From contig CM114271.1 of NCBI GenBank assembly GCA_050084515.1, positions 61,256,001 to 61,320,000 of the forward strand: a DNA stretch of 64,000 nucleotides, read 5' to 3'. Within the stretch, counting starts at the first letter, position 1. The number at the start of each line of letters is the position of its first letter. The notes beneath the pieces were generated by a model that saw only the letters and a program-made list of their open reading frames with translations, was not told the origin of the DNA and did no database searches. The position numbers and the translations under genes are program-made. This document shows positions 10,761-22,256 of this stretch, piece by piece. The DNA is from Blasia pusilla (lineage: Eukaryota; Marchantiophyta; Marchantiopsida; Blasiales).

Positions 10761-13533
10761 ACCTACGTTGAAATAAGATGTGGTATGGTTTCAACTTGAT
10801 ACATTTTATGGATTTTGACAATAATTTTTTGTGGTAATGTGCATGCGCAAAAAATTTTAGAGTGTCTTCTAACTTAACATCTATATGTGCATTTTTTAGT
10901 ACTGCCAATTAAAGGTTGATCATCTATCGACTTGTTAGATTGGGAGAGATAATCCATCATAACTCTAAAACTTCTAGTTGTTAAGAAATATCTTGTCTTA
11001 ATTCCCACTTTCCCAAAGTTTCATATTAGGAAAAGGTATGACCAAGGCATAGCCATTACAATATGCCCTATATTAACTTCGTGTCGGGCATTTCATGTGG
11101 GGAAATGCAAATCCAAGGTGGACTTTTGGAACCCATGATGAACCACCTTAATAATTGGCCACTATCATGATTGGTGGTAAAAACTTGTAGAAAGAGGAAT
11201 ACTCTCAAAAGTTTTCAAGCTTTGAGTATGCATGGTATTGGGTTCTAAGTTAAAAAAACTTACTATTAAAAGAAGATAATTGCTTGATTTGCAAAAACTT
11301 CCTTGATACATGGAGACAAGGAAACAAGAAAAAATTTCCATAACACTATGGAGAAAAGAAAATTTAAAAATAATATCCTCATTAGAGGATTGAGTTTAGT
11401 TATATCAACAATTCGGTGACATGATATATGGCAAAATAAGAAGAAGGAAATGGTTTAATTGAGAGGACTATAATAGTAATGCTTTAAAATTTAATTCATC
11501 ACTTGTAATAAATTCAAATTTTAATTTGATGTGGGTGCTCCAAGCTAATCTATATACTAACATAGAATAGGATGGGGTTAGAGAAGCCTTATTCCTTAAG
11601 TTGGAATACACTTGTAACATGAGGGCTTATATGGTGTGACACATGTCAATTCAGTTGAGAGAATTTTGTTGAGGGTTGATGGAAAGCAAAGGCTTTTACG
11701 TGGGCTTAGTAGGAGCAACACACTAGTAATTTTTAATTCCAAATATGAATTCTTAAAGGAAAGAGAAACTTTTGAACATTCAAACGCTACTAGAGTTTAA
11801 AATCCTCGTGACAGAGTTCTTAGAAGTTAGAATATGGTTCTAAGTGATTTTTTAAAACTAGTAAGAATGCCGGTGTGATGCACGGGCGTCAAATTTAACA
11901 ATGATAGAAATAGCGAGAGAAGAAAGAACACGTGGAACATGAGTGAACAAGAAAAATAATTATAAAAATGGCCCCACCACATAACCATGCATTAGCGATT
12001 AGGAATTGGGATGGGCGATTGTGCGCAACCAGGTGGGTAGGGTGACCAATCCATAACACCATATGAGAGAATTGGGTGATTGATATGAAGCGAGAGTGAC
12101 AGACGGGGTGTCTACAACATCAAAAAAAGAAATTTCGAGAACCATTCATCACTTGTGTATGTAGTCCTCCACATCGGAAGATGTAATAAAGGTGGATTTG
12201 GGCACGCATCTACTCTCGGCCTCGTCTCACTCTCGCTGGATGTACGGATCGATTGCAGAAGAAGAATAGGTACTACATGATTGGTCCAATCCAATCCAGA
12301 GCGTGACTCCGCCGCTAGAAAAGCCTCATGAGAGCGGGCGGATGGCAAATCATTACTGTTACCAACAAGGAAGGAAGTAGGGAAGGACAGGGTCATTTCA
12401 ATGTGGTATGGGTGTTTGTTCTTGCTCAATCGACTCCACAACACAGACACCTCATAGGGTATATAAGACCGCCATTGAATTTTCTTGCCACTTTCTAACT
12501 TCACCTGAAGGGCTCACTCCATATGAGTGTGTTTAGAAGTCGTCGCCTATTGATGAAGTAGACTTTTACCGACGCATCGGGTAAGCACACGTCAAGTTCG
12601 TTCGTTAATGATGGAGATTTTGTAGAAGAATCTACGTCTATGACAAATGATCTCCTACCCTTGCGTTGACAGCGATGATGAAGAAATTTCTAACGTTAAT
12701 TGAGAGAACAATTCTCAACCATAGACCCACATCGATGTTGCCCGGATGGCCTTCTCATCGAGGATGGATGATGGAGGAAGAAGCGGCAAACTAACTGTCT
12801 AAGGAAAAGAGAGATCCAGATTCACTAAGTATTATGTGTCGTAGGAGAGGTTGAGAGTGTGTACAATCGGGAATCACCTATCGGGACCATTCCTAAGCGT
12901 CTTATGAACAATGTGTGTTGGTTAAACAAGCAGTACGTTGCATCGTAACCGACAAATGATTCACAATGAAGATATTCTCTTCACTAGAACGATGGACAAG
13001 AATAGGAGTGGGCAAACAATTCCCCATGTACAAAGCGTGGTTCTTTCTTCTAGCTCACTTTCGAGTGCATGGATCAAGCATCTCTTCGTACAACGGTTAA
13101 GCACATTGGCTCACATGTGCTCCATGTAGTATGACTGGCCTCGTAACTTGGACATAACTCTTTACGAAAGAACGTGTGCACAATATCATCAGCCTTTTTG
13201 CGTCTGCACTATTCACATGCATTGATAGTCCACTCCACCTTTCGTTTTAACAAGTAAACATTTATTTGTAACGCATGCAGTAGGCACTAGGAGTCGACCT
13301 GCATGATTTATCGTGACTCGCATTTCTCTCCGTAAGTGAATTAGTAATGTAAAATTTCAGAACACCGTACGTGGTTTGTAGTCAAGAAAGCGCGGTACTA
13401 CTTTCAATTGTCAAAACGAATATGGTCCAGCAGGACTAACAGGTGTCACTATGGGAACTATCGCCTAATTTCACTTGTGGAATCTATCAAGGATGTACAC
13501 ACCAGTCGTAGATAGTTTTTTTTTTGCTTTCAG
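10761..13533. other. Region without a recognised gene
   Basis: The first half (to about 11.9 kb) is A/T-rich with no coding signal. The rest is mixed. The longest frame (12504-12112, minus, 130 codons) shows no family motif and reads like chance. I cannot assign any feature here. Confidence 0.4.
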
Positions 13534-13776
13534 TCAAAAATTTTAGGTTCCCTAGTTCCCGTGGATAACCTAGATCTCCATAAGGAGCTTGCCGCATTCT
13601 ATGGCAGTGCTTGCAAGGCTCTACCTCCCTTGTGCACGGACTATGTTGGGCTTGTGGAGATCCGCCGAGCTCCTCAGAAGGGCCGTGGGCTCTTCGTGAC
13701 CAAAGATGTTGGACCCAGAGAGCTCCTGCTGGTGTGCAATCCACTAGCATTGATTCTCCCATGGAAACATGATTAG
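13534..13776 (+). pseudogene. Orphan SET-domain exon fragment
   Basis: A polypyrimidine tract and CAG end at 13533, and the frame is open from 13534 to the TAG stop at 13774-13776. The protein contains LAAFYGSACKALPPLCTDYV then KGRGLFVTKDVGPRELLLVC and NPLA. The KGRGLF-T-V--GELLL-NPLA pattern is the start of a SET domain as in TPR-SET type proteins, where it forms part of the S-adenosylmethionine-binding fold. The rest of the SET domain (the NHS and ELxxDY motifs) is not seen downstream, so this is one exon of a broken gene or a captured fragment. Confidence is moderate because the piece is short. Confidence 0.5.
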
Positions 13777-16150
13777 AATCGGACCGGAGCATTGAACAAT
13801 AGGCTGAAATTGCAATGGCAGAGGAGCCATTCGGTGGGTCTGGAGGATCTCGTCTTCTCTGGCGAATTTGAGTGAGGCAACTTTTTACCAGCTTTTCACT
13901 CTCACCAACAGAAATTACCAGATTCTCCCTCCGCTCGTTGCCTCCCTCCACACCCTCCTCCGCTGCCACACCCTCCTCCGATGGTAGGTGCTACACTTTC
14001 GCTGCGATTCTAGCATTCCCATTCGCTCCACCGTCAAAGTAGAGAGTCGTTTCACTTCTGCCTCCCATTGGCTCCACCGTCATAATAGAGAGTCACTTCA
14101 TTTCTACCTCTCCCTGCTCCAAAATAGAGAAGAGAAGTACATTTATCTCCTCTCCAAAAGGCTCAAAGCCTAACAGGTGTCACCCTCGAACACGTGGAGC
14201 AAGGATTGCCCCTCCATGAACGCACGAAATCAAATCAAATAATCAACCAACCAATGGGAAGAGATGATGGTGTCACTACCAATGGTGGGTTTGGAATCGG
14301 AGCTCTCTATTTCAAAGGAGAGTTGTACCCCCCAACTAGCATGTTGTAATGTGCCTTTGCCTCTTTGCAAAGGTCAAACAGATCCTGCCTTCCCTCAAGG
14401 TAGAGAATGTTCCTACCACTATGCCAAGCGCCTCTGATACTCGCCCCTGAAAGGCCCACTAAATCGAACAAACCTCGACGAAAAGTTGGGAAGCGAAAAT
14501 AGGATCCCTTAAGATAACAACACAGATTATTTTTAAGGTATTAGATTACATTTCTTATAACCATGATGTTTTTTTTTTTTTTTTCTTTTCCCCAATTAGT
14601 AAACCCCATCTCCGTTAATAATATAGATTTCAAACTTTAAAGCTAGTGCATTAATCTCTAGACAACAGGATTTTTAAATGATTGCCACCTTCGGAGCTGT
14701 GAAAACCGACCTGAACTATAGGGGACAAGAGGTCGTACAGCGTACGGAGTTGGCACATCGATGTAACGCGATATGGAAAGTTGGAAACTTGGAAAGGCCG
14801 AGATTCTAACGAACGGATTCTAATGTGTCATGACGCTTGTTCGTGCATCGCCCACACCATCATTGCTTGCACGTAGGCACTGGGCAGGGGCCGCAGGGGA
14901 GCTAAGTGGAGAGCGATATTTCCAAAGCCGACAGCACTTCCTGCTGTTCGGTAACTCCGGTCTGTCGCGTCGGTGGAGGGAAGTATTGAAACTGCGGAAT
15001 GGTTTTCGCAAAAACTTATGGAACCGTTAGGAGCCAGCGCCTCAAAACCCCCGGCCTCCCTGTTCCGCTCTCATCCGCCTAACCAGTTTTCACCATTTAG
15101 TTTTTATTTATAAATAGATCCTCTCACCCCGACAGCCTGAAGCAATTACAAGTCCGTCTGATTGGGACTTAACGCCCTGCGAGCTGAGTCAGTGCTCGGT
15201 GAGTCCGACCGAACCCCCGGCGATTTGCACCATCTAGGCGGAACACAGTTCAGTCACCACAGTGAGTCCATGTCGTCAAAATGAGCACCAGAGAAGAGAA
15301 TGCGCAAACGCCAGTGAAGCAAAATATACAATGTGTCGAGCCGCTCTCATACTGTACGAGGCTGCTGTCGATGAAAACGGGCCGAAGGTATGGGATGGGA
15401 AGGGAAGGCGACAGGAGCAGGCGTGGCGAGACGACAGAACGGATTGATTCCATGCGAGGAGAATGGAGGAAGACGTAAAGGAAGGACGGACCACACACGC
15501 ACAATCTCGGAATCCTCGAGAATAAAATTGAAAAAGTTTAACGCATACGAAATGAGCTAAGACGGTAGAGCTTCTTGCTCCCAGACAATGAGAGGAAGGA
15601 AGGAATGAAGACGTCATCAAGATCTGCGCTATCCAAGGAGGAAGGCGGCTCGCATGTCCTATCAAACTGCGTGGTTACCACATGTCCTAATGTGTACAGA
15701 GCGTGGCTAATACACGCTCTAGAGGTATACTACTAGCACGTTCAGATCCATGAATACCGGAAGTGGGACAATATTCGTGGGTGGCTGAACTCAGAGGGCG
15801 CACAGGTTAGGACATGTTTCAGATGCGTATGTAAATACTCCGAGGAAGCCGGAGCTTGCCGGGAGGTGTGGAAGCACGCACCTGTGAATGAATGAATCAC
15901 TTTCGTCGTCTGGGAGTTAGGCCGAATGATGACGCAAGGCAGACGGTGATCGTGAGCCAACCGCATAACCATACGAGTCATTTGAATGAGAAAGTGTGGC
16001 GACGGGGTGAGGATGACCACAAGGCCAAAAGATGAATTTGGTTTGCAGTCGTCGTCCGAGATTTCAGTGACACCGGGGAGATGATGGCAACCCGATACAC
16101 AGGATATCCTATTACAATATTAGACACAAGAAAATCTCCCAGGATTCTTT

Positions 16151-16252
16151 CAATCATAAAAATTGACATGCGGGGAAAACTCCAAGGAGGGTGCGGGGAA
16201 AACGCCACAGTGCCTCCAATCATAAAACTTGACATGCGGGGAAAACTCCAAG
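16151..16252. repeat. Pair of 36-bp direct repeats
   Basis: Bases 16151-16186 and 16217-16252 are the same 36-base unit with one difference, both containing GACATGCGGGGAAAACTCCA. A third, partial GCGGGGAAAAC lies between them. The function is unknown. Confidence 0.75.
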
Positions 16253-16398
16253 AGCGGAAGAATCGGAGCTTCCACGCAAACCTGCCAGATCGCAAATAAG
16301 TGTGCATGGTACAGATAAGGGAGAAGAAGGCAGCAGTTGACATGGGGCCGCCAACTTTCTCAAAATTCACCTTCACATCATTTAGAGAAATTTGGCTG

Positions 16399-16473
16399 TC
16401 CTATCTACATTCCTAGCGGGAGAAAGGCGCTTGATGATCAAGCGGCTTTCTCCCATTAGGAATGTAGACAGGA
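16399..16473. repeat. Near-perfect 75-bp palindrome
   Basis: The left arm (16399-16435) and right arm (16437-16473) are complementary over 37 positions with about four mismatches and a one-base centre at 16436. The inner part reads CTTGAT-G-ATCAAG and the outer arms contain CTACATTCCTA and TAGGAATGTAG. Such a hairpin could be a small foldback transposon or a small-RNA precursor. No target duplication is evident by eye. Confidence 0.8.
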
Positions 16474-19400
16474 TGTCACAAGTCTGTCTGGAGGGAGTGG
16501 TAAGTGGAATGTCAAAAGTCTGATTTCGGGCCAGTTTGACGAAGGAACGTTCCGTATGCATTAGGGAGTAAAGAGTACAGCGAAGCCATTGACATCCCGG
16601 GTTTGAATGTATACGGAACTGGATGCGAACAGTAACATGCCGGACCGCTCACGGCATCTGAGAAGCGTGATGACATTTTATCCGACACTTCGCCGACACG
16701 ATTTGGCCCACGGAAGTCGGCATCTTTTCGCCTCGCCTGGAGATCTGGACATTTAGTGGCAAACGTTTTCTCCCGTAACCTGACATCTAACGACGAAACG
16801 GAGTTGCGGCGCAAACACTAGCATTCAGCAGTCCTCCGATCGGCCAGCGAGCGCATTACGCGATCAAATCCCACAGTCTGTCAGCTTTGACGACCTTTCC
16901 ACTTTGAGACATATTTGATGGCAGCAGATACTACCTCAACGCGCATCCTCAACGCTCCCTCCCACCAAGAATCAGACAAAACGACGCTAAACATTCTCGC
17001 GAAGTTGAGAGGCTGATTCTGTCCACGATCGTCTTTCCTCAACTGTAACCACCAGAGATTTCTTCCCTTTCCCTAAAAGTTCTTGGAAGAAAAACACTGT
17101 GGAAATCCAGTTCTATCAGGAATTTGCGTCCGTATTCTATTTGTATTTTCCATTCCTCGAAGCAGTCGACATGTACAGAGAAGACCATTTCCAATTCGCC
17201 ACATAGTATTAAGATACAATATCTCGAAACACGAACTCGAGAAGTTCACATTAAGGGAACGACGACATTACTTGGACGTATGCAGTAGTATATATCACAA
17301 AGCGTATGTATTTTTCGATAAAAAACGAGGGAGATTAGAGCAGTCTCGGTGAAAGCACAGACAAGTGGCGTCTTGCAAATCGACACCATTTGAAGTGGAA
17401 TCATGCTCCACACGATTCGGATGAGCCCGAAAGTAATGAGAAATCAAATCTTTCGAGCATTTTGTGGACGCTGACGCACGTGAGATTCGGGGTGACCGAT
17501 GTTCCTATCATATCCAGCTTTGGTGGGACTGGACTTTGACTGGTTTCGTGAAAAGACCCCCCCGGGGGCCCGGTTGTCCCGATCGCTCGAGCTTCCTCCT
17601 TCCCGCCTCACACCATACGGAGAGCACAAACAGCCTCGTTCTCGCGACGAAATGCTACTCTTCCACACCTGGACAAACACGAGCCGTGTGCAACAGCACT
17701 CAAACAGCATATCTCCTTCTTCCCGAGCTCTCACCGAAAAACGCGCGCGCGCGGTCGCCAGCGTTCATCCGTGAATCGTCGTCCGTCCCTGCATTGGACC
17801 AACCATGCCATTCCTTCTCGCCCGCGAGGTTCGATGCAAAACAAAAGCTGCAGGCAGAACGGTCGGTCGGTCGGTCAGAAAGAAAGAAAGCGAGCAAGCC
17901 AGCCACCCGACGCCATCGGAGTGCGAGCCCGTGTTGCGATCGAGCATGTTGGAGGGTTAGGTCCGCGCTACCCTGCGATATTCCAAGCGTAATCAATGCA
18001 TATGATGGATTCTCCGCGCCGTGCGTTGAAAGCTGATGCGTCCTTTTGGCTCGCGTCAGTAAAAGGCCAAAAGGCTTTGATATTTTTTGGGCCGAATGAA
18101 ATGATTGGTTGTGTTCCGTTCGATCTCAGCAGCACTCTGAATGCTGACAGGGACATCCTTTCTCCACTGGACCTTCTGTCGTAGCCTTAATAGCCGGTGT
18201 TACGCACGCACACACAAACGCACTGCTGTTACCGTAATGTAATTTAAACGTGAGGACGGAACGGGGCGCACTTTTCTCGTTGTAATTGTAAAAGTAACTC
18301 GTTCTTCGTTAGTTTTTTATTTCAGAAAAGGGCGAACTAATAATAAATAATCACAAATACGATACAATGAGAGAAGTAGTGCATCTCATCTTGTTAAAGT
18401 GAGACAGCGGGGCAGTACAACAAGATCTTAATAAGAAAGACACATGGCACACTTTCATTAGTGTGTAGTAGATAAAGCAAGCAGAGAGTTTCAAATCCAT
18501 TTGGGATTTATAATTGGAGGAATAATAAAATATGAGGGACTCACTCAGCCTAGCTCAACTGCATAGGTATGACGGCAACCATTATACCTAAATGGACCTA
18601 GATGGATATTTTTTACTCTCAAAGTTCCTATTCCTTCACACAATTGTGGGTATCTTTTCTCCAATCTTTTAGAGGTCTCTAGATTTTTAAAAAGATAATG
18701 AGGTGCATTTTCAAAAGTTTCCCTAGAATTTTTATAAAGTATCAATTGTGCTTACAACTAAGACATATGAACTTGCTAGATGTGATCCCAAAGCGATGTT
18801 TTACTAGCGAGAACAATATTTTGGGAAACTAATCCGTGATTCAAACCAAAACATAGGCATGTACCAATGAGAAAAGGAAAATATGTCATTCTATGCATCT
18901 TAAGGAGACATTAATCTCCTACCACCAAATAAAATTTCTTTTCCAATGTTTCTATTGCAATAAATTGAAAAAACCTTAGTATCCTTCTCATATGGGACTA
19001 TTGCAAAGTTGAGAGACCTATGCATTTTGTTTCTAACCTTTCATATCCACATAATAATTCATTGTAAAGTTGTTTAAATCATCATTAGATTGGGTGGTCC
19101 CTCCAAGTGGTGGAACATGGATCTTCATATCATAAATGTTCTCAATAATTGGAGGATCCTTTGGTGTATTTTCTACATATCTTATATTACTTAGAATGTA
19201 TGACCTACTCAATCCTACTAATATAAACTTGACAAAGCCTTACAAGCCTCTTTTGTTTAATATGTCATGTTTATACAATAGTACACAATAAACATCATTC
19301 CATATGTACATATACATACAAACTCTTTGGAATATAACATATATTGAGTCACTCATACATGAAAAGTCATGCCATCACACAATTCATACCATGGGTTCGT

Positions 19401-19556
19401 GTGCATACATTCAATTTTATAGGGAAAGTGTGCACTCTCTAAATTATCTATTCAATCCAACCAAACCTACCCTCTAGTGAACTAAGTTAGATACATAACC
19501 AACAACACTTCGTCCTAGATTGTGTTTGGAAGGCTCAATTACACAAAGCTTGACTT

Positions 19557-21413
19557 TGACATGTATTTTAGGATAGATCGACGAGATCTAGTAGAGCGCC
19601 TTCGGAGATACTGGAAGATAGCCTCAAAAAGGCCGAGGATGACCTGCTCAGGCCACGGTTAACTTGAGAGAGCAGGTTTCCCCTTTTTCTTACGCTCAAT
19701 TTGAGCCATTTTGAAGAACTTACTAGTTTAGGTAAGTTACCATTTTTGGTATAGTTGAATTTCTACTTTTGGAAGTGGCCCTTGATCCGATAGAGTAGGT
19801 CAAGAGCCAAGGAGGTGACCTACGAGCATAGGTTAGTGAGGAGAAAGCTTGAGACAGGGAAGGGGGTATACCTCCAAGAGAGAGAGAAATCTGTTAGAAA
19901 TTGAGCTTGGGGGCACCTTGTAGCTATGTGGTTTTCGTTGTGACACGTTTTCAAATTTTGTTGGGAGAAATCGCCGCAGAAGCGCTGCCAAAATTTTTGT
20001 AGGAGAAGAGACTTTCGATTGCAGGACAGTCCCCTTTAGTTTTGAGGAAAGCGGAGAAACCAACTTGACTTTGTCAAAGATCACGAAGTTGTGCACATTA
20101 TCAAAGAAATGGTGTGGAGTTCAACGTCTGAGCATAAAGTTATGATGAATCCCACGGAGCTGCCGTAGCCACGTTACGGAGAAGCAATTTCAAAACCTTT
20201 GGTAATTTCTTAGTTATGGTAGAAAAATAAAATCATTTATTATTTTAGCGGATATGACAAGGGCATATGTCCTTTGAGGTAGAAGTTGGGTGTAAGGTTA
20301 TTTTTAGGAAAGTTGACCCACTATTGGTGGACTTAGTGGAAACTTTGTGAGTATAGATCCGTATTTCTAGGGCGAAATTCTAGTTAAGAACAAAATTAGG
20401 GGAGGACAACTTCCATCCCTACCATGTTTTCTACAGTGCAAGTTGGCTATAGCGTACAAGCACACCCAGCCGCGACAAAGAAAAAGGGGGGACGACACCC
20501 TCCCTACCGCGTCCTCCCAAGACTGCTGCCTTACTGCAGCTCCGTCTGCCCACCTCCGCATTCTGCTGCGCTTCTAGACCCTGCAACCCTGGTAGCTGCT
20601 ACAAATCTTTTTGACTAGCATCAACGTATCAACCACAGTCGACGTACGCGTCTGTCGACTTTGACCTGATCTTACTCCACAGTTGCATTCACTGCCGATC
20701 ATGGGTTTAGGTTATAGATGGAGTTTGGATTTTGCAAGACCTTTACCTTTGACTAAGCGCCATAATCGTTATGTATTGGTGACGATCAAGCATTTCTCGA
20801 AGTGGATATAGTTGGTTGCGTTGCCTAACAAAGCGAGTGAGGGAGTAGGGTATGCCTTCCTAGATCTAGTGCTCACTGCTCAGTCATTATGGCCTATCAG
20901 TTGAGGTGTTGACATAATAGGAACTGAGTTTCGCGAGGAGTTTCAGGCCTTGTGTGATAAGGCGCTACTAGACCACCGCACCACTTCGAAAGATCATCCT
21001 CGTGCAGATGGACTAGCGGAGAAGGTTGTGCAGATGGTGAAGAGAGGTTTAAGCAAGTATGGCATGTCGAGAGGTCACTTGGGAGATTGGGACTTCCAAT
21101 TATTGTGGTTGGCAATGGGATATAAATTCAGCAAGCACACATTCTTAGCGCCTTTCTCACCTTATTTGTTTTTTAATGGCCAGATTTACATGTGGCCACT
21201 CGTCGAGATGTTGGTGAAGTGTTGAACCTTGATAACCCTAATGTATAGATATGAGCATGTTCTGAGAGGGCTGAGTTGTTTCGGGAGAGTGATGCCCATA
21301 ACGTTTGAGAACTTGGAAATTGCGCATCATTGGGATACATTGAGGTATGCGACTATTTTTCGGGGAGGTAGTTATCGACAGACTATCTGGAGGTTTTATC
21401 AAGGAGACTATGT
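19557..21413 (+). mobile_element. Element D: deleted Ty3 element of the methyltransferase family
   Basis: It starts with an A-type terminal repeat (TGACATGTATTTTAGGATAG at 19557), related to that of element A, followed by a leader to about 20.65 kb. Then, with gag, protease, methyltransferase and RT missing, comes an integrase core on the plus strand (about 20690-21410). The integrase ends abruptly at 21413, inside the GDYV motif, where the terminal repeat of element F begins. Whether the missing middle was lost by one deletion cannot be told here. Confidence 0.7.
20690..21413 (+). pseudogene. Integrase fragment of element D
   Basis: The core reads YVLVTIKHFSKW, LVALPNKASEG, then in a second frame (20950-21225) CDKALLDHRTTSKDH, ADGLAEKVVQMVKRGLSKYG and LGDWDFQLLWLAMGYKFS. 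A third frame holds AHHWDTLRYATI and FYQGDYV. These match the integrases of A and B position by position. Stops and frame changes show decay, and the C-terminal tail and PHD are cut off by element F. Confidence 0.8.
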
Positions 21414-22165
21414 TGTCTTGCCTATACACATCGCTGCACAATATACATCGCTGTCACCGAACATACACACAAACATACAAGATCCCATGCTAACTCATGG
21501 AATCCACACAACGAGACAAGAAGTACCAAAAGATCTCCAATTAATCTATCAAAATTTTCCATCACAACAACAAGGTCTCATATGATATGCTCTCTCTCTC
21601 TCTCTCTCTCTCATGTCAAACCAAACACACTCTCCTAACTAGAGGCTTGGGTTACACATACAAAGCAAGGAGGACCATAGCTCCGCCACCTCATGCCAAG
21701 AGGTTCAACAATTGCAAAGAGAGAATGAGCTCTCAATCTCTCTCTCTTGGAGGTATATCCCCTTCCCTCTCCCAAACCCTCTCCATGATAACCTATGCTT
21801 GCACATCACCTCCTTGGCTCTTGACCTCCTGTAGCGAGTCAAGGGTTACTTCCCAAAGTGGAAAGTTAAATTCTATTCCAAATATAAATTTACTTGAAAT
21901 AGTAAGTTTCTATATATGGCTCCAAATGAGCGGAAACGTGCTCTCTTAATTTATCCGTGGCCTCAATAGGTCATCCTCAACCTCTTGAGGCTCTCCTCTA
22001 GTATATGTGAAGGTGCTCTACTAGATCTTGTCGATCTATCCTAACAGACATGACAATTATCGTGCGCATACACATCGCTACACAATATACATCGTTGTCA
22101 TCGAACATACACACAAACATACACAATCCCATGCTAACTCATGGAATCCACACAACAATATGATC
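21414..22165 (-). mobile_element. Element F: B1-A2-B2 terminal repeat block, minus strand
   Basis: Read on the minus strand this is B1 (22165-22059), a 3-base spacer, A2 (22055-21513, starting TGTCATGTCTGTTAGGATAG) and B2 (21512-21414, ending in AAGACA). B1 and B2 share ACACAACATA-type and CCATGCTAACTCATGG sequence over about 100 bases. The block interrupts element D's integrase at GDYV. No internal coding region of F is left: the plus-strand element E begins about 90 bases beyond B1. It has the same order as the 3' end of element B (41622-42199). Confidence 0.75.
21587..21612. repeat. CT microsatellite
   Basis: An almost pure run of CT dinucleotides lies inside the A2 repeat of element F. 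The matching position in element A (about 9000-9015) has a shorter, interrupted CTCTC run, so the repeat expanded or decayed between copies. Confidence 0.85.
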
Positions 22166-22256
22166 TTCTAATATTAAAATGTGTTGACTTATTCATACAT
22201 ATTTTGATGACAATATGTGAACTTATATGTACATGTGTGGCTTTGTGTAGAGTGAG

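Larger units (their letters stand above)
13777..19556. other. Mostly unrecognised intergenic DNA
   Basis: Apart from the palindrome at 16399-16473 and the direct repeat at 16151-16252, I recognise nothing. The longest frame (17464-18036, 190 codons) has a scattered, low-information composition and an opposing frame of similar length, so I do not call it. From about 18.2 kb to 19.5 kb the sequence becomes A/T-rich. A poly-T run lies near 14570-14585. Confidence 0.4.

Noticed and set aside
12112-12504. 130-codon minus-strand ORF
   Set aside because: No motif, no splice context and no homologous copy in the window.
17464-18036. 190-codon plus-strand ORF
   Set aside because: There is no recognisable domain, overlapping frames occur on both strands, and the composition is that of G/C-rich non-coding DNA.
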